From Desulfatibacillaceae bacterium (GTDB lineage Bacteria; Desulfobacterota; Desulfobacteria; Desulfobacterales; Desulfatibacillaceae): a DNA stretch of 17,486 nucleotides. The stretch spans positions 1-17,486 of the forward strand of contig JASEHB010000008.1 in assembly GCA_030018745.1 (NCBI GenBank), given 5' to 3'. Below the pieces are notes generated by a model. It had not been told where the DNA came from. It searched no databases and worked only from the letters and a program-made list of their open reading frames with translations. Position 1 is the stretch's first letter. Every line of letters begins with the position of its first letter. Both the position numbers and the translations under genes were made by a program. This document shows positions 1-5,993 of this stretch, in pieces.

Positions 1-109
1 TTTGTGGGCAAATGACTGTTAAAGAGCAAAAACCGTTTTGCTTTAGCAGGCCCAAAAGAATCAGGCGCTCTGCCTGCCTGCGACAAAAAATCCTTCCTGC
101 CGGGCCAAA

Positions 110-154
110 GTTGCACCCTTTGCTTGATTTGAAGCATAGTCTTTATTGTGCAAC
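110..154. repeat. Nested inverted repeat (possible operator or hairpin)
   Basis: GTTGCAC (110-116) and GTGCAAC (148-154) form a perfect 7-bp inverted repeat. Inside it, TGCTT (121-125) and AAGCA (132-136) form a second stem with a 6-nt loop. It lies about 100 nt upstream of the candidate hisF promoter. No T-run follows, so it is not an obvious terminator. It could be a regulator binding site, the tail of an upstream unit, or chance. Confidence 0.3.
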
Positions 155-249
155 AAGAAAATGAGGCGCAACACACATAAACTGTGAAGTATTTCACCCA
201 AACAACATGAAATTGCACACAGCAGATTTTTTCTTTGCAAAGCATCGGC

Positions 250-278
250 TTTACACCATCAGGGCCTTGTGGCATAAA
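250..278 (+). promoter_or_regulatory. Candidate sigma70 promoter for hisF
   Basis: TTTACA (250-255, 5/6 to the -35 consensus) is separated by 17 nt from CATAAA (273-278, a weaker -10). Transcription would start near 285 and give a leader of about 73 nt before the hisF start codon. The spacing is ideal but the -10 is poor, so this is a tentative call. Confidence 0.35.
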
Positions 279-290
279 TTCCCTAATAAA

Positions 291-338
291 CCGCCGGGCA
301 GACAAATAAACACGCTGCCTGAAGGCGGCAGATTTTTT
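291..338 (+). promoter_or_regulatory. Possible attenuator: competing hairpins in the hisF leader
   Basis: CTGCC (315-319) can pair with GGCAG (327-331), giving a short stem followed by six T residues (333-338), a weak intrinsic terminator. The same CTGCC can instead pair with GGCAG (297-301) while CCGCC (291-295) pairs with GGCGG (324-328). That makes a longer stem which would disrupt the terminator. Such mutually exclusive folding is what attenuators use. The terminator stem is only 5 bp, no histidine-rich leader peptide is visible, and it could equally be a chance arrangement. Confidence 0.35.
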
Positions 339-357
339 GCCCCAAAAGGAGCCGGAT

Positions 358-1140
358 ATGTTGAGCAAAAGGGTTATTGTGTGCCTTGATGTGAGGGATG
401 GCAAAACCACAAAGGGAGTAAAGTTTGTTGGCAATGTGGATATAGGCGACCCGGTTGAAATGGCGCGGATCTATTATGAGCAGGGCTGCGATGAACTGGT
501 TTTCTACGACATAACGGCATCTCACGAAAAGCGGGGCATAATAATTGATGTTGTTCGCCGCGTGGCTGAAAGCATTTTCATTCCCTTTTCCGTTGGCGGT
601 GGCATAAGAAGCAAGGAGGATATGCGCGAGGCGCTTCTTGCAGGGGCTGAAAAGGTGAGCGTCAATTCAGCCGCTGTTCAGAACCCGCAAATCATCTCCC
701 AGGGCGCCAAAGCCTTTGGCCGACAATGCGTTGTGCTGGGCATGGATGCAAAAAGGGTGGAAAAAAGCGCGGCCATTCCAAGCGGCTATCAGGTTTTCAT
801 CAACGGCGGGCGCACCCCTGTTAACCTGGATGCCTTGGAGTGGGCTGTTGAGGCCCAGAGGCTTGGGGCTGGTGAAATCTGCCTTAATTCCATTGATGCG
901 GACGGAACACAGCAAGGCTACGAGATTGAACTTACCCGCACAATCTCGGAAGCTGTGGACATACCCGTAATCGCTTCGGGCGGGGGCGGCAGCCCGGAGC
1001 ACATGGCCCAGGTGCTCACAGAAGGGAAGGCAGACGCGGTGCTTGTGGCATCAATTGTTCATTACGGCACTTACACCATAGGCCAGATAAAACAGGACCT
1101 TGCCGGACAGGGCATACCAGTGCGAAACATACTTGAGTAA
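358..1140 (+). CDS. hisF: Imidazole glycerol phosphate synthase, cyclase subunit HisF
   Basis: HisF is the cyclase half of the HisF-HisH enzyme of histidine biosynthesis. It uses ammonia from HisH to convert PRFAR into imidazole glycerol phosphate and AICAR in the cytoplasm. The 260-residue product has the family's usual length and a full TIM-barrel pattern. The N-terminus MLSKRVIVCLDV carries catalytic Asp11, and GMDAKRV carries the second catalytic Asp130. Phosphate-binding glycines are visible in SVGGGI and IASGGGG, and the ITASHEKR and NSIDADGT signatures are intact. The ATG at 358 is chosen because AAAAGGAG (344-351) sits 6 nt upstream and the protein then begins like known HisF. No hisH or other his gene lies downstream, so it is either a lone gene or the last of a unit to the left. 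Confidence 0.96.
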   Translation: MLSKRVIVCLDVRDGKTTKGVKFVGNVDIGDPVEMARIYYEQGCDELVFYDITASHEKRGIIIDVVRRVAESIFIPFSVGGGIRSKEDMREALLAGAEKVSVNSAAVQNPQIISQGAKAFGRQCVVLGMDAKRVEKSAAIPSGYQVFINGGRTPVNLDALEWAVEAQRLGAGEICLNSIDADGTQQGYEIELTRTISEAVDIPVIASGGGGSPEHMAQVLTEGKADAVLVASIVHYGTYTIGQIKQDLAGQGIPVRNILE

Positions 1141-1176
1141 GACGGTAGGCAATCCCGGTCATCCAGGCCCATGACG

Positions 1177-1234
1177 AAAAAAAAGCCGGGCCGCCGGGAG
1201 TGTGCTTTCCCCCGGCGCAATGCCCGGCATTTTT
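1177..1234. terminator. Strong bidirectional terminator between convergent genes
   Basis: GCCGGGC (1185-1191) pairs with GCCCGGC (1222-1228). Inside it GCCGGG (1193-1198) pairs with CCCGGC (1211-1216). Eight A residues precede the stem (1177-1184) and a T-run follows (1230-1234), so it can stop transcription from either side. It lies between the ends of hisF and the convergent secreted-protein gene and probably serves both. Confidence 0.85.
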
Positions 1235-1246
1235 CAAAAAGGGTTT

Positions 1247-2953
1247 TTACTGATTTAGTATCTGGTCCAGGCTATACGAAATTACCGTGGTGGAAGCGCT
1301 TATAAGCCCCTGCTTGACCACTGCGGCCACAAGGTCGAGCTTTCCGTCATTGGTAAAATCGCCCACAGCATAATCTGCTATGTAGCCGGAGATTTCCCGC
1401 GTTTCCCAAAGGGGCGAAAGGCCAAGCCCGTCCCATCCCAAACACACGAAGCTGCCCTTGGTGTAATGACGGAAGCGCTCAAGGACACGGCCTGTGGGGC
1501 TTGTATTTCTAACCACAAGAACAGCATCCCTGCCCTTTGTGCCCCAGGGTTTTACAATGAGTCGCTGGGAAAGGTAGCGCCGGTTTTCGGTGCCCGGCAC
1601 ATCCATGTAGGCCTGGCTTCCCCCAAAGTCCTTTTCGCTGCGCCATATGCGCCTTCCTTCAGATGAATAAAGGGTTATGGCTCCGTTTTCATCCAGATCA
1701 ACTGTGTTGGCAGACCCAAGCTCAACCAACTGTCCTGTTGCAAATCCGAAAACCGTCTGGGCGCCGGGCACTGCGGCAGAACCTGCCCGCACATAGCCAT
1801 TGCCCCGTGCTTCAAGGGGATAAACCCCGGAAAGAAAGAGGTCGGAAATCCCCCTTGTCTGGCCGAAAAGCTGCGGCCTTTTGCGGGAGTCAACGGCCAC
1901 GCCCAGATAATAGCCCACGCCTTCCGCCACAGGGGTAAGCCTCTGGCCGCTCCACTCATAAACAATGGACTGCAACCGCTGATTGCCGGTGTTTAGGGCT
2001 GAAACAAAGAGTTCGTCCTTTCCGTTGCCGTTTATATCCCCTGCATCCACCCAAAGGGCCTTGAAGTGGCGGGGAAGATCAATCCTGTCCACCTGCCGGA
2101 AGCCGCCCCGTTCAAAACGGTAGATAAAAATCGTGTTGTCGCCAAGCAGCACGGTTTCATTTATGCCGTCCCCTTCCATGTCCATCAGGCAAAGCCCAAG
2201 AATGCCGGTGGAAATTTCAGGGCTGCTCCAAAAGCCTGTGTCCTGGCTGCGGGCAACCACAAAGGGCGATACGCCGCTGACAGCCGCCGGGGCTGCCGGA
2301 GCCTCAACACCCGGAGCCGGTGCAGCCGGGGCTGCAACAGAAGGGGCCGGGGCTGCAACAGAAGGAGCCGGGGCCAGAAGATCCTGCTCAATAAGGGTGT
2401 AGGGGTGCGCCCTTGAATGCCTTTCCGGTTCGGGCGCAGGTGCGGGCTGGGCGGCAATCCGGGGGGCTTGGCCCAAAAGCTCCTGGTTTATCTGCGCGGC
2501 AAAGGCGTTTATGCCGGGAATGACATCCGCCATTGTTTCACTGGTGCGGGCAAAGGTCATCACCTGGCCCTTTTCCACATCAACAGCCACGGCATCAAGG
2601 CTCACGGCATCACCAAAAACAGTCACGCTGCCAAAAAGAACAAAATCCGCCTCAACGCTTTTTCCAAGCTCAATTGCGCTGTCCTTGTCAAGGGGGCTTT
2701 TGGCCTTTGCCAGGGCGCTGCCCATTTCTTCAGGGCCTATAACAGCCACCTGGTCTTTGGCTGCAAGGCGGCTGCGCAGCATGTCCGTTATGCCCTTCTG
2801 CAAAAAGCTCATGTCTTTTTCGGCATTTATGGCAAAAGGCGCAATGACCACGGTTTGAACCTGCCGGGCAGATGCAGGCCCGGCAAGCAGGAGCAGGGCA
2901 GCCAGCAAAAGGGCGGGCAAAAACCGCAGGCAAAAGGCGTTGTTAGTGAACAT
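1247..2953 (-). CDS. Secreted FlgO/TolB-like protein with FG-GAP/VCBS-type repeats
   Basis: This is a 568-residue exported protein of unknown exact function. Residues 1-29 form a signal peptide ending in ASA. Residues about 31-160 resemble the FlgO/TolB N-terminal type of fold (VVIAPFAIN, then FVLFGSVTVFGD). Residues about 165-232 are an Ala/Pro-rich linker. Residues about 240-568 look like a beta-propeller of FG-GAP/VCBS-type repeats, with Asp-rich putative calcium loops at DMEGDGINE (258-266), DINGNGKDE (306-314) and DFTNDGKLD (532-540). The ATG at 2953 has GGGGAG 10 nt upstream. The gene stands alone: convergent with hisF and separated from the porin by terminators. FlgO itself is a flagellar outer-membrane protein, but no flagellar genes are nearby, so a general envelope role is more likely. 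The domain reading is from pattern only. Confidence 0.75.
   Translation of the reverse strand: MFTNNAFCLRFLPALLLAALLLLAGPASARQVQTVVIAPFAINAEKDMSFLQKGITDMLRSRLAAKDQVAVIGPEEMGSALAKAKSPLDKDSAIELGKSVEADFVLFGSVTVFGDAVSLDAVAVDVEKGQVMTFARTSETMADVIPGINAFAAQINQELLGQAPRIAAQPAPAPEPERHSRAHPYTLIEQDLLAPAPSVAAPAPSVAAPAAPAPGVEAPAAPAAVSGVSPFVVARSQDTGFWSSPEISTGILGLCLMDMEGDGINETVLLGDNTIFIYRFERGGFRQVDRIDLPRHFKALWVDAGDINGNGKDELFVSALNTGNQRLQSIVYEWSGQRLTPVAEGVGYYLGVAVDSRKRPQLFGQTRGISDLFLSGVYPLEARGNGYVRAGSAAVPGAQTVFGFATGQLVELGSANTVDLDENGAITLYSSEGRRIWRSEKDFGGSQAYMDVPGTENRRYLSQRLIVKPWGTKGRDAVLVVRNTSPTGRVLERFRHYTKGSFVCLGWDGLGLSPLWETREISGYIADYAVGDFTNDGKLDLVAAVVKQGLISASTTVISYSLDQILNQ
2331..2372 (-). repeat. Two tandem 21-bp repeats in the Ala/Pro linker
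   Basis: Copies at 2331-2351 and 2352-2372 differ at one base. On the minus strand they encode two tandem APAPSVA heptapeptides, with further degenerate Ala-Pro repeats beside them. The repeat lies between the FlgO/TolB-like and propeller domains, where length change by slippage would be tolerated. Confidence 0.8.
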
Positions 2954-3192
2954 GGCGTAAAATCTCCCCTAAAGCTGTTGACAGGATAATGAGCTTGAAA
3001 GCTGGAGGGCTTTTTGCAGAAGCCTGCCCCTTGGATTCAAATCATCTTGACCCTTCCTTTGAAAACGGATGGGCCGGATCATGAAAAAACTTTTTACCAT
3101 CAGGGGCCGCAAGTGTCAAAAGCTTTGAAGTCCTGGCAAAAAAGCCCTTGCCTGGAGGCTTGTTCCAAGGCGGGAAGATTGTCCTTCCGGGC
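2954..3192. other. Intergenic stretch without a recognised gene
   Basis: This lies between the start of the secreted-protein gene and the terminators of the porin gene. It should contain the minus-strand promoter of the secreted protein. I see only a TATCCT-like -10 in the minus strand near 2986-2991, without a matching -35, so I do not call a promoter. A 15-codon plus-strand frame starting at 3081 has no ribosome-binding site and is not called. Confidence 0.4.
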
Positions 3193-3244
3193 AAAAAAAT
3201 CCGGGGAAAAGCCTTTGAACAGGTAAAGGCCCTTCCCCGGATTT
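3193..3244 (-). terminator. Distal intrinsic terminator of the porin gene
   Basis: A 12-bp perfect stem joins 3197-3208 (core ATCCGGGG) and 3233-3244 (core CCCCGGAT). An inner 6-bp stem joins GCCTTT (3211-3216) and AAAGGC (3225-3230). Read on the minus strand, the stem runs into seven T residues (the A-run at 3193-3199). This is a textbook terminator for transcription leaving the porin gene. Confidence 0.85.
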
Positions 3245-3258
3245 GGGATTCAACCAAA

Positions 3259-3300
3259 ATTTCCGGCAGCAGGCCTGCTGTTAAGGATGCCGCCGGAAAT
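3259..3300 (-). terminator. Proximal hairpin after the porin gene (first of two)
   Basis: ATTTCCGGC (3259-3267) pairs with GCCGGAAAT (3292-3300), and the loop holds the perfect palindrome CAGCAGGCCTGCTG (3267-3280). On the minus strand it is followed by ATTTTGG, a short T-run. It begins 7 nt after the porin stop codon. It may terminate weakly or protect the mRNA 3' end, with the stronger terminator at 3193-3244 behind it. Confidence 0.65.
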
Positions 3301-3306
3301 TTGGGA

Positions 3307-4419
3307 CTAGAATTTGTAACCCAGATCCACCTGATACAGGTTGACGCTGGGCTGGAGGTCGCGGGCCTTGGCCTCATAGAAAAGGCCTTTGCCGTCAATT
3401 GAGAAGTTTTTGGTGATCTTGTAGGACAGGCTGGCAATCCAGCCCCTGATGTCCGTATTGCTGATGCCGGTGCCAAAGTCTCCGTCCTTCAGGGGGCCAA
3501 AGCAGGAGTCTGCACCCACCTCGGCATAGGCAATGCCTGCGCCGAAAGACTTGTATCTGGCGTTTAAGCCCGCAGTCCAGCCTGTATCCTCATCGCCCGG
3601 CTTCAATGTTCCGCCCAAAACACCCTGGCCCGCATCTCCGTCTGCTCCCAGGTTCACAAACCAGTGGCCATAGGCGGAGAGCTTCACATCCCCCACCGGC
3701 ATTCCGGCAGTGCCGTAAATATCGTAGATTTCCCACTTGTAGTTGTTATTGGGGCGGTTCTGCTCGTTAATTTCGTTGTTGAAAGGCTGGTAGCTTGTGG
3801 AAAGCATGAAGTCGAAATTGTCCGTCTTCATGGCATAGCCCAACTGGGCAACATAGAGCTTGCCCATGTTGTTGCCATACTGCCTGGCAACATAGGCGCC
3901 TGCTGTTGCAAAAAATCCGCTTCTGTCAAAATTGACTGTAAACCCTGCCGGGCGCACATCGCCATCCCACAGCAGCCAACTTGTTTTCCACAGCATTTTC
4001 TGCTGTCCTGCGGTGAACTTGAAGTTTTCTCCCAGCTTGTGCTGGGCAAAGCCATAGTCCAGGCGAATGTCTCCGGTTTCAAAAAAGTTGCCGTTGGACC
4101 ATGTTGCATTGGTGCTGGTGGCGTCCGCGCCGCCTGTGCAAAGGCCGACACCCACCTTCCAGGATTCTTCCTTGTTGTCCCACACAAAACCCAGGCGGAA
4201 CCTGGTGCGCATACGATCCGTGGTGGTGTTTTTTTTGTCCGGGGCCACCTCATCCCTGTCGCGCAGCTCATAGCGGATGCGCAGATCAGCATTGAGCGTA
4301 AGGCTGTCAATGGCCTTGCCAAGCTTCACAAGACCGCTTTCGTTTGCCCATGTTCCTGATGGCAGGGCAAGGAATAATGCTGCCAGAAACAATATTGCCA
4401 CTCCTGTTGCCTTCTTCAT
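3307..4419 (-). CDS. Outer-membrane beta-barrel porin (Porin_5-like)
   Basis: The 370-residue product starts with a signal peptide (MKKATGVAILFLAALFLALP, cleavage probably after GTWA, residue about 25). Alternating aromatic and polar strands follow, and the protein ends in DLGYKF with a terminal Phe, the usual signal for outer-membrane barrel insertion. ADLRIRYELRDRDE, TRFRLGFVWDNKEESWKVGVGL and FTAGQQKMLWKTSWLLWDGD resemble the putative porin family Porin_5. It probably forms a general diffusion channel; the substrate cannot be read from sequence. The frame is open to 4509, but the ATG at 4419 is chosen because GGGAGG lies 4 nt upstream and the signal peptide then begins correctly. It is a single-gene unit ending in two hairpins. 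Confidence 0.85.
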   Translation of the reverse strand: MKKATGVAILFLAALFLALPSGTWANESGLVKLGKAIDSLTLNADLRIRYELRDRDEVAPDKKNTTTDRMRTRFRLGFVWDNKEESWKVGVGLCTGGADATSTNATWSNGNFFETGDIRLDYGFAQHKLGENFKFTAGQQKMLWKTSWLLWDGDVRPAGFTVNFDRSGFFATAGAYVARQYGNNMGKLYVAQLGYAMKTDNFDFMLSTSYQPFNNEINEQNRPNNNYKWEIYDIYGTAGMPVGDVKLSAYGHWFVNLGADGDAGQGVLGGTLKPGDEDTGWTAGLNARYKSFGAGIAYAEVGADSCFGPLKDGDFGTGISNTDIRGWIASLSYKITKNFSIDGKGLFYEAKARDLQPSVNLYQVDLGYKF

Positions 4420-4685
4420 GTTGCCTCCCTTTCCTCGCTTTTCTGGTTGCGGATAAATAGCAAAACCGCGCCGCAATCCGGCGCAGGCGGCACAACCTAT
4501 CCGGGCCAAATAAGCAAGGCATTAGGGTTTGGATAAAAATCTGTTAAAGGCGGTTATTGTCTGGCAGGACAGCAAATTGTGAGGTTGTGGAAATTTGCGG
4601 AATTGAAGATGGATGTGCTGCTCTTGTCCTGTTGGAAGTCTTTCTGCCGTAAAAGAGACTTTCAAACTGGCGGCTGTTTTTTTCG
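4420..4685. other. Intergenic region between the porin and HD-domain genes
   Basis: This region should carry the porin promoter on the minus strand. TTAACA followed after 17 nt by TAATGC (minus strand, around 4550-4522) is the best candidate but is weak. CAGGAC (4565-4570) and GTCCTG (4626-4631) form a widely spaced inverted repeat of unknown meaning. I see no terminator with a T-run for the HD-domain gene and no credible gene. Confidence 0.4.
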
Positions 4686-5366
4686 CTATTTCACAGCCCT
4701 GTACTCATCCATAAAGCGGCGGAAAAAGGCCTCCATGAAGGCATGGCGCTTTCTGGCAAGCCTTGCGCCCTCTTTTGTGAGCATGAGATTTTTTATGAGG
4801 GAGAGCTTTAGGCAATACTCTCTGTAACCCGTGTCATCGCGGGTGTAGGGCAGGCTGTCTTTGGGGTCTATGTCCGGGTTGTGCAGTCGTGCGCCCACTT
4901 CCCCTGCAAACTGAAAGGCCCTGGCCACCCCCACAGCACCAATGGCATCCAGCTTGTCTGCATCAAAAAGGGTTTTGGCCTCTATTGTGGAGGGAGATTC
5001 GCCCTTTCGGAAGCGGTGGGAGCCTATGCAGTGGAGTATGTTGTCTTTACGGCCTTTGTCCAGGGGCAGGTTTGCCAGTATGGGCAGGGCAAGCTCGCAG
5101 CCTTTTTGGGCATGGCAAATGGCTCCGGCGGATTTGTCCTGGCAACTTCTGCCTATGTCGTGAAGATAGGCGGCCAGGCGCACCACCAGCAGATCCGCCC
5201 CCTCCTTTTGGCCTATGGCTTTTGCAAGGGCTGCAACCCGCAGGGTGTGATCCCAGTCGTGGCTGGCAGCAGAGCCGTCAAAAAAAGGCCTGGCCGCAAG
5301 GCGCACCTCTTCCTCCAGGGCATTCATTGCATTTGCTGGCTCATCAATTTTTTGGGGATGGGTCAT
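4686..5366 (-). CDS. HD-domain metal-dependent phosphohydrolase
   Basis: The 226-residue cytosolic protein has the HD-superfamily metal-binding pattern. HDWDHTLRV supplies the first His (36 or 40), AAYLHDIGR the HD doublet (His69-Asp70), SHRFR a further His (117), and FDADKLDAIG the distal Asp (136/140). It resembles the small stand-alone YedJ-type group. HD enzymes hydrolyse phosphate mono- or diesters, often of nucleotides; the substrate here is unknown. The ATG at 5366 lacks a good Shine-Dalgarno sequence, and a perfect TATAAT lies only about 14 nt upstream. The mRNA may therefore be almost leaderless, or translation may begin at Met14 (5327), which keeps all metal ligands. It is monocistronic by context. 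Confidence 0.82.
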   Translation of the reverse strand: MTHPQKIDEPANAMNALEEEVRLAARPFFDGSAASHDWDHTLRVAALAKAIGQKEGADLLVVRLAAYLHDIGRSCQDKSAGAICHAQKGCELALPILANLPLDKGRKDNILHCIGSHRFRKGESPSTIEAKTLFDADKLDAIGAVGVARAFQFAGEVGARLHNPDIDPKDSLPYTRDDTGYREYCLKLSLIKNLMLTKEGARLARKRHAFMEAFFRRFMDEYRAVK

Positions 5367-5379
5367 GGGCTGTCCATAT

Positions 5380-5407
5380 ATTATAAGGAATGCCTTGTTA
5401 GGGCAAA
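5380..5407 (-). promoter_or_regulatory. Candidate promoter of the HD-domain gene
   Basis: Read on the minus strand, a perfect TATAAT occupies 5385-5380, with TTTGCC (a poor -35) 16 nt upstream. Transcription would start near 5373, only about 7 nt before the annotated start codon. The -10 is convincing and the -35 is not. Confidence 0.4.
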
Positions 5408-5439
5408 TTAGCCTTGGCAGCCCTCTGCGTCAAGAGATA

Positions 5440-5620
5440 CCAGGCGCTTGCCATGTGAAAGGCCTTTTTCCCGGCCCCCTGGTCGTGGGAGCGGCGCAGG
5501 GTTTTTCCGTCCATGACAACCCCCTGCACATTTGTTAAACCCGATAATTCGCGAGCCAAGATTTGTGCACTTGCGAAATTCTTCTGGATGAATACTTGTG
5601 AAAATACGCGCAATGGTGGC
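5440..5620 (-). pseudogene. Degenerate ISAs1-family transposase remnant
   Basis: Two minus-strand frames together recall the N-terminal part of ISAs1-type DDE transposases. ATIARIFTSIHPEEFRKC is encoded by 5620-5567. LARELSGLTNVQGVVMDGKT followed by LRRSHDQGAGKKAFHMASAW is encoded by 5559-5440 in another frame. The DGKTLRRS...GKKAFHM..AW block is the family's catalytic-region signature with its first Asp. A frameshift lies at about 5560-5566. Similarity stops after the Trp at 5440, so most of the DDE domain is missing, and no terminal inverted repeats are seen. It is a dead fragment left beside the tRNA gene. Confidence 0.75.
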
Positions 5621-5642
5621 CCTGGCCCCGGCAAAATTAAAG

Positions 5643-5671
5643 TTGACATCTGCCTTTATTACCTTTAAGTT
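5643..5671 (+). promoter_or_regulatory. Promoter of tRNA-Gly
   Basis: A perfect TTGACA (5643-5648) is followed after 17 nt by TAAGTT (5666-5671). Initiation would fall near 5678, a few bases before the mature tRNA 5' end at 5684. The perfect -35, ideal spacing and position support it despite the weak -10. It lies just outside the ISAs1 remnant and so appears intact. Confidence 0.6.
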
Positions 5672-5683
5672 TCTGTTTTGGCT

Positions 5684-5759
5684 GCGGGCATAACTCAGCT
5701 GGTAGAGTACGAGCTTCCCAAGCTCGGAGTCGCGAGTTCGAATCTCGTTGCCCGCTCCA
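5684..5759 (+). tRNA. tRNA-Gly (anticodon CCC)
   Basis: The 76-nt gene folds completely. The acceptor stem is GCGGGCA/TGCCCGC, the D stem ACTC/GAGT, the anticodon stem CGAGC/GCTCG with loop TTCCCAA (anticodon CCC, reading GGG), and the T arm GCGAG-TTCGAAT-CTCGT. The discriminator base is T, with an encoded CCA. It is a single tRNA with its own promoter. A terminator lies 135 nt downstream, so the primary transcript would carry a long trailer. Confidence 0.97.
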
Positions 5760-5799
5760 GAGTAACGCCTGGGTTCCCTTCCTGTGGCTGGCCTTGAGC

Positions 5800-5862
5800 T
5801 GTCACCTCCTTGTCGAGGCCTTGCTGGAGAAGCGGATATACTCGAACCGGTCAGGGGTGACA
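5800..5862 (+). ncRNA. Structured tRNA trailer, possible small RNA
   Basis: TGTCACCTC (5800-5808) pairs over 9 bp (one G-U) with GGGGTGACA (5854-5862). An inner perfect stem joins TCGAG (5813-5817) and CTCGA (5841-5845). The hairpin lies between tRNA-Gly and the intrinsic terminator at 5895-5925 and would be cotranscribed with them. It could be a processed small RNA, a trailer that guides processing, or the relic of a lost element. No coding function is evident, and no RNA family is recognised. Confidence 0.35.
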
Positions 5863-5894
5863 CTTTACGATAGACAGTTGAGTCTGCGTAAGGG

Positions 5895-5925
5895 AAACGG
5901 GCGTTTCGCCCGTTTTTGTTTTTTT
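5895..5925 (+). terminator. Intrinsic terminator after tRNA-Gly
   Basis: AAACGGGC (5895-5902) and GCCCGTTT (5908-5915) form a perfect 8-bp stem with a 5-nt loop, followed by a T-rich tract to 5925. It ends the tRNA-Gly transcript and insulates it from the rimP-nusA cluster. Confidence 0.92.
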
Positions 5926-5939
5926 AAAAGCGGCATACT

Positions 5940-5963
5940 TTAAATAAGCCTGTTAAATAAGGC
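5940..5963 (+). repeat. Short direct repeat upstream of rimP
   Basis: TTAAATAAG occurs at 5940-5948 and again at 5953-5961, 13 nt apart. GCCT (5948-5951) and AGGC (5960-5963) also form a small inverted repeat. The AT-rich stretch is where the promoter of the rimP-nusA cluster must lie, but I cannot define clear -35 and -10 boxes. It could be a regulator site or part of the promoter. Confidence 0.35.
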
Positions 5964-5993
5964 AATTACACGGTTGTTGGATTTATTTTGAGC

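Larger units (their letters stand above)
1..357. other. Gene-free leader region upstream of hisF
   Basis: No convincing coding sequence lies here on either strand. The stretch holds a nested inverted repeat (110-154), a candidate sigma70-type promoter (250-278) and two mutually exclusive hairpins (291-331) ending in a T-run just before the hisF ribosome-binding site. A 60-codon open frame starting at 207 has no Shine-Dalgarno sequence and runs into hisF out of frame, so I treat it as non-coding. No gene enters from the left edge that I can recognise. Confidence 0.6.

Noticed and set aside
207..389. Possible histidine-operon leader peptide upstream of hisF
   Set aside because: It has three scattered His in 60 codons, no run of His codons, no ribosome-binding site, and it runs into the hisF coding region.
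2417..2989. Plus-strand frame (190 codons) opposite the secreted protein gene
   Set aside because: The minus strand carries a signal peptide and clear domains; the plus frame is its antisense shadow.
5827..5853. tRNA-like 3' end on the minus strand (GGTTCGAGT...CTTCTCCA)
   Set aside because: The T stem does not pair and no matching 5' acceptor strand exists upstream, so no tRNA can be folded.
5408..5863. A 151-codon minus-strand frame running across the tRNA gene (contains GNEIRTRDSELGKLVLYQ)
   Set aside because: The central part is simply the antisense translation of tRNA-Gly, a well-known spurious ORF type. Only its distal end (5620-5567) is meaningful, as part of the transposase remnant.
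5779..5942. Open plus-strand frame through the tRNA trailer
   Set aside because: It has no start codon with a ribosome-binding site, runs through an intrinsic terminator, and shows no recognisable motif.
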